A model generated the notes under the pieces. The model was not told the origin of the DNA, searched no databases, and saw only the letters and a list, made by a program, of their open reading frames with translations. 16,261 nucleotides of DNA from Bacteroidia bacterium (GTDB lineage Bacteria; Bacteroidota; Bacteroidia; Bacteroidales; CAJPTX01): NCBI GenBank assembly GCA_905373665.1, contig CAJPTV010000046.1:1-16261 (forward strand), in the 5' to 3' direction. How positions within the stretch are numbered: position 1 is the first letter of the stretch; every line of letters starts with the position of its first letter. Below are positions 1-7,500 of the stretch, one piece after another. The position numbers were made by a program, and so were the translations under genes.

Positions 1-33
1 CACCTCCAAGTTAATATAAATGGAGCTTACACA

Positions 34-51
34 CTTTTTTAGGACAGTATC
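34..51 (-). repeat. 18-bp element, copy 1 (GATACTGTCCTAAAAAAG)
   Basis: On the minus strand this reads GATACTGTCCTAAAAAAG. It is identical over 18 bases to 14653-14670 just upstream of nqrA, and three of the next five bases also match. I noticed no other copy in the window. Both copies face the same way. It may be a regulatory site, with a minus-strand gene starting left of the window, or the remnant end of a small mobile element. The sequence alone does not decide. Confidence 0.6.
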
Positions 52-181
52 GGCGCACTCCTACGAGCAAAGGCTCTCTGCCCCTCCCCCCGTCAACCTC
101 TTTTCCCTCCTTCACAAAACCCTTTCGCTTTTTCTTAATATCTTACCCTCACGAAGGTGTGTCAAAATACGACTCTCCCGT

Positions 182-210
182 CCCCTGTAGGGGGGTAGCG
201 TGCTACACCC
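182..210. repeat. REP-like hairpin pair
   Basis: Two adjacent stem-loops can be read directly. CCCC (182-185), loop TGTA, GGGG (190-193) forms the first. GGG (191-193) with GTAGC (195-199), loop GT, GCTAC (202-206) and CCC (208-210) forms the second, interrupted by one G-A mismatch. The two share GGG, so they are alternatives. The CCCTGTAGGGG-plus-palindrome pattern resembles dispersed extragenic palindromes known from many bacterial genomes. That it belongs to such a family is inference from memory, because only one copy is visible here. Confidence 0.45.
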
Positions 211-391
211 GCAACTCGCGGCAACGCCCGCGCCCTAGTGATTTGCATTTACCGCACATTGCGCCCACTGGGCCGTCCGCCCTTAGGACCGCCGTAAGGC
301 GCATAATGAATCGATGCGAAAAGTTGTGCAGCCCGTGGTATTGGAGATGGGAAGGCGAGGTATCCTCCAAAGAGAGGTGTGCTAGAGGGTG

Positions 392-438
392 TATTTTAGG
401 GGCTATTGCGCGATTATAGGGCGTTATTTGCGCGTTAT
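392..438. repeat. Degenerate tandem array with TAT every 10-12 nt
   Basis: On the plus strand five TAT triplets begin at 392, 404, 415, 425 and 436, spaced 12, 11, 10 and 11 nt apart, each preceded by a G/C-rich run such as GGGGC, GCGCGAT, GGGCGT or GCGCGT. The unit is about 11 nt and degenerate. The period is close to one turn of the DNA helix. It lies 34 bases beyond the ABC permease stop codon. Confidence 0.4.
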
Positions 439-471
439 GAGGGTAAGGGTTGTAAAATTTATATACAAGGA

Positions 472-1743
472 CTATATACTCGAGTCTATGGCCTTTACAG
501 GGTCTAGTTTGGCGGCACTGCGAGCAGGTAGATAGCCCGAGATGACCCCAATCACAACAGCCAACAGCAAGCCAAACACCAAGTGCATCGGCGCAAAGAT
601 TAGGACAAAGGAACTGAATTTACTCACCGCCACTGCGATAAGCCGCAAAAGAAGCAACCCTAAGCCCCCGCCTAAGAGCGAAAGCAGGGTAGACTCAAAA
701 AGGAATTGTAAGAGGATGAACCAACGCTTAGCGCCTAACGATTTCTGTATGCCGATGATCTTTGTCCGTTCTTTTACTGAAACGAACATGATGTTGGCAA
801 TTCCGAAGCCCCCTACGAGGATAGAGAGCCCGCCGATGAGAATCCCCGCTAGGTTGAGCGCTCCGAAGATTTTATCTAGTTCCTTTTGTGCTGACTCTAC
901 GGTGTTGATAGAGAAATTATCTTCTTGTGTAGGACGCAAGCCGCGCCGCGCACGCAGTATACGCCGTACGTCGCTTACGAGCTCCTCTTGGTCGTAGCCC
1001 GCTAAGGCATTTACAGCGATAGTGACCGTAGCCCAGCGCATATTCATAATCTTACGGATGTAGTTGTAGGTCACCAAGACGTTTTCGTCGACACTCAGTC
1101 CGAACATTGAAGAGCCTTGCTCTGCCGTCACCCCGATGACCTGCACGGGGAAGCCCGCTACCTTAATGGTCTTCCCGACAGCATTCCCGTCAGGAAAGAG
1201 CTGATAGGCAATCGTATGACCGAGAATGGCGACTCCCCCCCCTGCGTCAAACTCTTGGGAAGAGAAGAAACGTCCGCGCTCGATTTCGGCATCTATCACC
1301 ATGGCATATCCTGGCGTGAAGCCGAGGACGTTTATATCCTCTGCCCGAAGGCGCTTGTACTCAACGGTACTCGATTTATAGACCCGCACCCCGACCGAAC
1401 CAATACACCGCCCCTGCTGCTGGAGTGCGACATAATCGTCATAGTTCGGCTGTGGATAGCGGCGGATTTTCCACCACTGTATGTTAGGACCGCCCACCCA
1501 CGGCCACTTGTCTACGTAGACGACACTACCGCCGAGCTTACTCAACGAGGAGACCACGCCGTGCTTCATGGAGTCTATCACGATGAGGATGGAAATAATC
1601 GTAAATATGCCGATCGTGACCCCTAGGAGCGAAAGGAAGGTGCGGAGTTTATTGCTACGAATGTACTGTAAAACAAACCCAAGGGCGTCTATGACGAGCC
1701 CTTGGGTTAAGTGAATACGCTTGAGTGTACGGGTGAGCTTCAT
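472..1743 (-). CDS. MacB/FtsX-type ABC transporter permease
   Basis: A 423-residue inner-membrane permease of the MacB/FtsX family, whose members move lipoproteins, peptides or drugs across or out of the envelope with an ATPase partner. One N-terminal membrane helix lies at about residues 33-56. A large periplasmic MacB_PCD-like domain follows to about 290. Three C-terminal helices lie near 297-323, 342-373 and 379-407, with the typical FtsX cytoplasmic loop (KERTKIIGIQKSLGAKR) between the first two. Length and topology fit the permease-only form; no ATP-binding domain is fused or adjacent, so the ATPase must be encoded elsewhere. The ATG at 1743 is 33 bp after the stop of the aminopeptidase gene, which suggests co-transcription, and GGGGAAG lies just upstream of it. 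The substrate cannot be deduced. The family assignment is firm; equivalence to macB is not claimed. Confidence 0.88.
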   Translation of the reverse strand: MKLTRTLKRIHLTQGLVIDALGFVLQYIRSNKLRTFLSLLGVTIGIFTIISILIVIDSMKHGVVSSLSKLGGSVVYVDKWPWVGGPNIQWWKIRRYPQPNYDDYVALQQQGRCIGSVGVRVYKSSTVEYKRLRAEDINVLGFTPGYAMVIDAEIERGRFFSSQEFDAGGGVAILGHTIAYQLFPDGNAVGKTIKVAGFPVQVIGVTAEQGSSMFGLSVDENVLVTYNYIRKIMNMRWATVTIAVNALAGYDQEELVSDVRRILRARRGLRPTQEDNFSINTVESAQKELDKIFGALNLAGILIGGLSILVGGFGIANIMFVSVKERTKIIGIQKSLGAKRWFILLQFLFESTLLSLLGGGLGLLLLRLIAVAVSKFSSFVLIFAPMHLVFGLLLAVVIGVISGYLPARSAAKLDPVKAIDSSI

Positions 1744-1776
1744 GTTGCTTCCCCAGCGAAAGAAAGAGTTTAGGCG

Positions 1777-3183
1777 CTAGAATTTCATTACGGTATTGCA
1801 TACATCCTCAGGCTTAATCGGGATCTGCTGTGCACCGATTAGGCGCGAGCCCGTTTCTGTGATAAGGATGTCGTCTTCTAGACGGATGCCCCCGAAGGTG
1901 CGGTAAGGCTCTAACTTGTCGAAGTTGATGAAGGCGGTGTTGATGCCGTCGTTCTTCCACTTGTCGATGAGGGCGGGGATGAAGTAAATACCTGGTTCTA
2001 CCGTTACCACAAAGCCTTTTTGGAGGCGACGAGCGAAACGCAGCGAGCCTGTGCCGAACTGCGTAGAACGCTTAATCTCAGAGTCGTAACCGACGAGGTC
2101 TTCGTTGAACCCTTCCATATCGTGCGTGTCGAGCCCCATCATGTGCCCCAGTCCGTGAGGCATAAAGAGGGCATGCGCGCCGTGCTCTAGGGAGTCGTCT
2201 ATATTGCCCTTCATGATTCCGAGCGCTTGCAACCCTTCGGTGATGACGCGGCAGGCGGCTGTATGTACGTCACGATAGGGAACGCCAGGTTTGGACATCT
2301 CGATACCGAGGTCGTGGGCACGAAAGACAATATTGTAAATATCGAGCTGTTGCTGCGAGAAGACGCCCCCTACGGGGGTGGTACGGGTATGATCCGAAGC
2401 ATAGTGTAGCTCGGACTCCGCACCGCAGTCTACGAGTAGCAAGCGTCCCTTTTCGAGGACTTGGGAGTGGTCTTCGTTGTGCAGCGTTTGCCCATTTTGC
2501 GAGAGGATGGTGGCAAAGGAGGTCATATAGCCATAGCTCTGTGCTATCGCCTCTAATTCGCCCGCAAGCAGCCGTTCGCGCATCCCAGGGACTGCGTGCT
2601 GCATGGCATGTATCTGCATTTGATAGCCCACAGCGGAGATTTTGTCAAGCTCTTGGATTTCGCAGGGCTCTTTCACAGAGCGCTGTGCGATGACAGCCTC
2701 TATAAGGGCAGGGGAAACGTAGGATGAGAGCGCCTGAGGCATAATCCCTAACAGCTTACAGAGTAGCAGTTTCTGCTCGCCGCGGTAGGGAGGGAGGAAG
2801 TGGATAGGACGCCCTTGTTCTATGGCTTGGTGGAGTACAGACTTAAACTCGTTGATGGTGCGTACCGTTTCGATGCCGACGCAGTGTGCCATGTCAGCAA
2901 GGCGTGGTTGAGGGCCGCGCCAGATGATATCGTCCATGGAGAAGTCATCTCCGTAGATGGTATCTTTCCCCCCCTCGAGGTCTATAATCCCCGCAAGCCC
3001 GAAGCGGTCGAGTCCGAAATAATAGAGGAAGTTACTGTCTTGTCGAAACTTGTAGGTGTTCTTGGGGTAGTTGATTGGGGAATCTTCGTTTCCTAGGAAG
3101 AGCAAGAGCCCCTTCCCATACTTCCGCGTAAACGTGTCGCGGAGGGCTGCTCGGCGTTCGATATATACACTCTTTTCAAACAT
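1777..3183 (-). CDS. Aminopeptidase P-type Xaa-Pro metallopeptidase (M24B)
   Basis: A 468-residue protein of the aminopeptidase P family, cytoplasmic enzymes that remove N-terminal residues preceding proline using two metal ions. The AMP_N domain occupies about residues 1-150 and the pita-bread catalytic domain about 170-450. The five expected metal ligands can be read: Asp252 and Asp264 (VDCGAE, ASDHTR), His347 (HGLGHMMG, followed by LDTHD), Glu396 (VTVEPGIYF) and Glu436 (GIRLEDD). I start it at the ATG at 3183, giving the family-typical MFEKSVYIERR. A longer frame opens at a TTG at 3234, but that TTG lies inside the promoter element TATCTTTG (3232-3239) and so would not be transcribed. It is probably the first gene of a two-gene unit with the downstream ABC permease. 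Family and active site are clear; the exact physiological substrate is not. Confidence 0.93.
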   Translation of the reverse strand: MFEKSVYIERRAALRDTFTRKYGKGLLLFLGNEDSPINYPKNTYKFRQDSNFLYYFGLDRFGLAGIIDLEGGKDTIYGDDFSMDDIIWRGPQPRLADMAHCVGIETVRTINEFKSVLHQAIEQGRPIHFLPPYRGEQKLLLCKLLGIMPQALSSYVSPALIEAVIAQRSVKEPCEIQELDKISAVGYQMQIHAMQHAVPGMRERLLAGELEAIAQSYGYMTSFATILSQNGQTLHNEDHSQVLEKGRLLLVDCGAESELHYASDHTRTTPVGGVFSQQQLDIYNIVFRAHDLGIEMSKPGVPYRDVHTAACRVITEGLQALGIMKGNIDDSLEHGAHALFMPHGLGHMMGLDTHDMEGFNEDLVGYDSEIKRSTQFGTGSLRFARRLQKGFVVTVEPGIYFIPALIDKWKNDGINTAFINFDKLEPYRTFGGIRLEDDILITETGSRLIGAQQIPIKPEDVCNTVMKF

Positions 3184-3231
3184 GACTGAGGTGAATCGTA
3201 ATAGATTGTTGTCTTTGTGACCTTTCACAAA

Positions 3232-3239
3232 CAAAGATA
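3232..3239 (-). promoter_or_regulatory. Bacteroidetes -7 element before aminopeptidase P gene
   Basis: Minus-strand TATCTTTG matches the Bacteroidetes sigma-ABfr -7 consensus TAnnTTTG. Transcription would begin a few bases on, near 3226-3229, leaving a leader of about 45 nt before the ATG at 3183. A clear -33 TTTG is not visible at the usual distance. The element lies within the 70-bp gap after the DUF89 gene, so the aminopeptidase can be expressed independently of it. Confidence 0.6.
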
Positions 3240-3240
3240 C

Positions 3241-3255
3241 AATCTTTTTAAGATT
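3241..3255. repeat. Perfect AATCTT-TTT-AAGATT inverted repeat
   Basis: A six-base perfect inverted repeat with a 3-nt centre that overlaps the TAA of the DUF89 gene and ends one base upstream of the TATCTTTG element. It could be an operator covering the spacer between the -33 and -7 regions, or a weak A/T-only hairpin at the end of the DUF89 transcript. No regulator can be named. Confidence 0.4.
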
Positions 3256-4135
3256 ACGCCTCTGCTAAAGATTCGGGGTGAAGGATGACGGCGTCGCCTA
3301 CCTGGATGCCGAAGCGCTGTGCCACAATCTGGCAGCGGCAGGTGAAGAGCACGAAGAGGCGCGGGTCGTGGTAAGGGTAAAGCGCCTCTAGGTTGGTCTG
3401 CCCCTTGGCGATGATAAGATCCGCCTCTTGTAGAAGCTCTTGGAAACGTCGGTTAGCTACCTCGGGGAGGGTATTGGGGGCGTGGCAGCCGTTGGTGAGC
3501 ACGCGAGCGGAGTCTCGCATGGCGATGTAGTCAGCGTCTTGTCCAGAGGCGGCGTATCCCGCGTAGGGGCAATTGACCACGTAGGTAACTTCTGCCCCAG
3601 GGATGGTGCGGATAAAGAGCCTGTCTAGGACAATCTCCCCCGCACGGTCTGCTAGGTAGAGAATCTTCGTGCCGTTGTGAATGGAGCGTTTGAGAAGGTC
3701 GCCGTGGTCGATGGGGAGCTGCGCCCGAATCCCCTCATCGACGAGCTGCATGATGTGTTGGGCGGGGTCATGGGCAAAGTCTACGTGCGTGGCGACAAGG
3801 GCGATGCGCATCGCATTGCGGAAGGAGTTACTCCCCATTCTTACGCGTACGCGCAGGGGGGCTTGGAGCTCGAGGGCGAGGTCGTTCATCGCCTTCTTAA
3901 AGGGCCAGAAGGGGGTGATACCTCGATAACGATGCCCTAGGGTATTATAGGCTTCGCGGAGAAAGTCGGTGGGGGACATCTGCGCTCCGTGATCGGCATA
4001 ACGGGCGGCAATCTCCGCGACGAACTCCGTTCGCTCGCTAGGCGTAGCCTCGTAGGCATCTAAGAGTGGACTCATCCGCTCCAAGATGCAAGCGAGACAG
4101 CGGTGGTCTCCAAGAAAAGGGTTCATACGTTCCAT
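3254..4135 (-). CDS. DUF89/ARMT1-like protein with altered metal site
   Basis: A 293-residue protein resembling the prokaryotic DUF89 family, metal-dependent phosphatases proposed to clear damaged phosphometabolites. Family-like features are the N-terminal Cys pair in HRCLACILE (Cys13, Cys16), the sequence LADRAGEIVLD at 161-171, KGQTNLEAL at 244-252 and a C-terminal segment CRCQIVAQRFGIQVGD. As I recall the family, the core motif is D-N-x-G-E, followed by a second motif near INDATMEDA. Here Asn is replaced by Arg164 (codon CGT), and the second motif reads YAASGQDA at 194-201, so the expected metal-binding Asp appears to be Ala. It may be catalytically dead, have shifted specificity, or serve another role. 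ATG at 4135 is used; an in-frame ATG at 4126 is an alternative. It ends 70 bp before the aminopeptidase start. I see no clear TAnnTTTG promoter upstream. Confidence 0.75.
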   Translation of the reverse strand: MERMNPFLGDHRCLACILERMSPLLDAYEATPSERTEFVAEIAARYADHGAQMSPTDFLREAYNTLGHRYRGITPFWPFKKAMNDLALELQAPLRVRVRMGSNSFRNAMRIALVATHVDFAHDPAQHIMQLVDEGIRAQLPIDHGDLLKRSIHNGTKILYLADRAGEIVLDRLFIRTIPGAEVTYVVNCPYAGYAASGQDADYIAMRDSARVLTNGCHAPNTLPEVANRRFQELLQEADLIIAKGQTNLEALYPYHDPRLFVLFTCRCQIVAQRFGIQVGDAVILHPESLAEA

Positions 4136-4438
4136 GACGTACTAAGAACACGAAAAGCAGGAAAAATGTTTAGTCATTGGAATCTTGGGTGAAATATGTG
4201 AGCGTTTGGCGAGGCAACGGCGAGCGGAATCGTAAGGGGGGAATGTCTGTAAAAGTGTGTCAGCTCTACCGTAAGAATCCTTCTAGCCCTTTTCTATCCT
4301 CCCGCCACTACTACCGCACATACTTAGTGCTGGTATTTTTAACCCTGTGAAGACCTCGTATCTTCGCCCTTTTCATACACCCTACTGAGCAGCACACTGA
4401 TAGTGCACCTCTGACATGAGGACTTTACACAGCTACAT
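4136..4438. other. Gene-free intergenic stretch
   Basis: About 300 bp between the DUF89 start and the terminator of the surface-protein gene. Short frames are interrupted on both strands and none has a recognisable product. On the plus strand TATCTTCG near 4359 differs by one base from a -7 element, but no plus-strand gene follows. A short CACT-GAT-AGTG hairpin lies near 4395. I recognise no RNA gene here. The promoter of the DUF89 gene must lie here or be non-canonical. Confidence 0.5.
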
Positions 4439-4470
4439 AAAAAAGGGAGCTCCCGAGGGAACTCCCTTTT
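4439..4470 (-). terminator. Terminator of the BspA-like surface protein gene
   Basis: On the minus strand AAAAGGGAG pairs with CTCCCTTTT (plus-strand arms 4462-4470 and 4441-4449) around a 12-nt loop that is itself partly self-complementary, and the stem runs into a T-rich tail. It begins 31 bases after the TAA at 4501 and is well placed to end that transcript. Confidence 0.8.
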
Positions 4471-4500
4471 AGCGCATTTACGCGCGGTTTGTCTACAAGG

Positions 4501-7500
4501 TTAGTATTTGATTACTCTTACGCTCCGTTGCGCGTTATTTGAGTCGTAAAAACGCACGAAATAGACACCTGTAGGTAATGTTTCCGTATCAATCGTCGTG
4601 CCATTGCCCTCTAAAAGCCCAGAGCGTACGACAGTACCCAATGCATTCACAACTTCGTAACTAACGCCAGCCGCCTCAACATTCCAAATGCGCAACTGTG
4701 CCCCAAATGGGTTCGGTGCTACGATAAGGTTCGCTAAAGTTGCGTTTTCGACCGCAGTCGCCTTCTCAACCGTTACGGTACAGGTTGCTTTCGTGCCGCC
4801 AGCAGTAGCTGTTACCTCTGCAGTACCTTCCTTAACAGCCTTCACTTTCCCCTGAGCGTCTACCGTTACGATTCCTTTGCCCTTGGTCACTTCCCATGTT
4901 ACCGCAGGAAGGGTAGCTCCATCAGGACGAGGCGTTACAGTTAACTGCTTTTCTTCGCTCACATTAAGCTTAAGCGTTGCTGGATTCATCGTAATCCCTT
5001 CGAGGACGACTGGCGGGGCGATAGTCCCTTCCTTCTTCAACTGTACGGTGCAGAAGTCTGTCGCTGTACCTACCTTGCTCTTTACCGTAACTGTTACGGT
5101 CTTGTCTTCTGTTATAGACGCGTTTTCCTTAATCTTGATAGTCAAGACACCATCCGCTGCAGTTGCCGTAAGCGGAGCATCCTCGGGAGTAGTCGTCACC
5201 CAGACCTCCTTATTAACATTCTCGGCTGGAGCAAAAGTAAGCGTAATCGTCTTACTTTGCCCCTTCTTCAATTCAAAGCTCTTGTCAACAGCAGGGAATT
5301 TGATCGTAGTAGGAACAACTAGCGTTGGCGCGCCTGGATCATCCTTCTTCAACTGTACTGTGCAGAAGTCTGTCGCAGTGCCTACCTTGCTCTTTACCGT
5401 CACCTTTATTTCCTTGTCTTCTGTTATGGACGCGCCGTCCTTAATCGTAATAGTCAAGACACCATCTGCAGCCGTTACCGTAAGCTGAGCATCCGCAGGA
5501 TCTGTTGTGACATTGACCTCCTTATTGACATTGTCTGCGGGGGTAAAGAGAAGGGTAATTGTCTTACTTTCGCCCTTCTTCAATTCAAAGCTCTTGTCAG
5601 CAGCAGGGAACTTGATCGTAGTAGGAACGGCTGGCGTCGAGTGCTCTTGCTTTTTAACATTCACCGTTACGGTAGCTTGGTTATCGAGCACCGACTTTGC
5701 AGTAATCGTCAAACCGTTACCCTCTTTTAAGGGAGTAAAACGCACCCCTTCAGCCACCTCCTCTTTCGAGAATTCACTATCATTAAACAGCCACGTCACC
5801 TCTTGTGGGGCAGTCGCAGGCGCTACCGTAGCCTTAAGCACAAACGGCTTATGCACCTCTGCCTCAATCGTGGCGGTTACAGGGTTTCCGTCCTTCGAGA
5901 TAGTTACCCCTGTAATGAGGCTCGCGACCTTTACCTTACACGTACCCTTGATATTCGTATCTTCGGTGGAGGTTGCCGTAATGGTGGCCTCACCCACAGC
6001 CTTTGCGGTAACCTTACCATCAGATGCAAGCTCGACGAAAGCCTTACCTGCGTCATCTATACTCCAAGTAACTGCACTAGAGGTAAGTCCCTCTACCTTA
6101 GCCGTGAGTTGTTTTGTCTTCTGCTCCTCTGTGCCACCAAGGAAAAGCATCGCATCTTCCACAGAGACGCTCTTCTTTTGGGTTACCTTTAACTTGTAAG
6201 TCTTAGAGAAGCCACTATTCGCAACTTCTACTTTTAGCTCATACTCGCTATCTTTTAGTACACGAAGCGTCCAAGTCCCGTCTTCGTTCTTTTTCTCAAT
6301 AACCCCTATTTCTGGAGTCACTCTCCAGTACAAATCAGGAAGATTGGTAAGCGGGGTCACCTTTGCCGTAAATGTATACTCTGTATTCGTTTCTAAGGAG
6401 ATCTGAGGCTCTTGCACACTGTTATCGATCGTTACCCCAGGGCAGGTAATCTCGAGAGCGGTCGGTTTGGGTAAGATAACAAGAGCGAGTTCATCGGATA
6501 CAGCGTCGTGTTCTGCCGTTGCGTCTACACGCACCTTCACCGTAACGTTCCCCGCTGCGGTAGCAGTAAACTTTTTCCCGTCACCATCATCCATAAGAGT
6601 AACGGTATTCGGGTCTACACCCCATTTTACCTCCGCACTCTTTATACTCTCACTCTTTCTTATAGAAAGACGCACTTCCTCTCCAACGAAGAAGACCAAA
6701 CGTTTATCACCTCGTGTAGAGAGCTTGATATAGTCGGGCAAGTTATCCCCGTAGAACTCCCATTGCTTTTCTTCAATAAGCTTCTGACGTGCTGCAAGGG
6801 CATCCCCCTTCTGATAGATCATCCCACGCGCACTCACCTTTACACCGCTCTGCACGTTGGGGATCTGTGCCGCCCACCCCTTTAGGGTTTCACTATAAAG
6901 CTCACTTGACATACTAGATGCCTCAAAACCGATGCTCTTGCAGGAGCGGAGCTTCCAATCAGCAAGCGATTTTGCAAACTCACCTCCTTGGAAGAAGATA
7001 TCTGTCATATCCTCAACACCAGAAACATCCCACCCAGAGAAGTCTATAGCCTTCAGCTTTCGTGTATTACAAAACATCCTTGCACAACTCTTGACATGAG
7101 TCAGGTCGGGATTGTCCCCCGTAGTTCCATACGTAGGCTCATTTTGTCCTACAGGCGCTATATTCACCAGCGCCCCCGCCCCCATAAAGGCCTCTTCCAT
7201 CGTAAGCCAAGCCACATCGCCCCACTGCAAGATACTTGTGATGTAGGCAAGCTTCATTTGTAGATTTTGAAAGGTAACCACCCCCTTAGGTTCCACCTTT
7301 ACCAAATAGTTTGTGTTCTTAGATGCCTTAAAGGTGTAAGAACCATTCTGGTGTTCTACGGTTACGGGTTGTGCACCTGCTTCCATCTTTTGGTAAGAGA
7401 ACTTCATATCTTTACCTACGAGGGGGATCGTAACATTGATATTGTCTTCGTTCCAACTCTTTATAATGAAAACAAAGGGACGGTTGCCTTTTGGGTCAAC

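Larger units (their letters stand above)
1..471. other. Gene-free region at left edge
   Basis: I see no convincing coding gene in these 471 bases. The longest frame (plus strand, GTG at 159 to 419, 86 codons) is rich in Arg, Cys and Pro, lacks a recognisable domain and reads through hairpin DNA, so I treat it as spurious. The region holds four pieces of structure: an 18-bp element at 34-51, a REP-like hairpin cluster at 182-210, two short hairpins (CGCC-GTAA-GGCG at 290-301 and GAGG-TAT-CCTC at 357-367), and a TAT array phased at about 11 nt at 392-438. It lies downstream of the ABC permease stop, but I see no strong U-tailed terminator for that gene. A non-coding RNA on either strand cannot be excluded, but I recognise no known family. 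Confidence 0.6.

Noticed and set aside
159..419. 86-codon plus-strand frame in the left gene-free region
   Set aside because: GTG start, Arg/Cys/Pro-rich composition, no domain, and it crosses palindromic DNA; most likely spurious.
4330..4370. Plus-strand TATCTTCG as a promoter
   Set aside because: One mismatch to the -7 consensus in the key TTTG part, and no plus-strand gene follows.
5031..5632. Possible CRISPR-like direct repeats
   Set aside because: Units are 312 bp, contiguous, in frame and coding; there are no short repeats with unique spacers.
4877..6199. Long Ser/Val/Thr-rich plus-strand frames antisense to the surface protein
   Set aside because: Their regularity mirrors the repetitive codons of the true minus-strand gene; no signal, start context or homology supports them.
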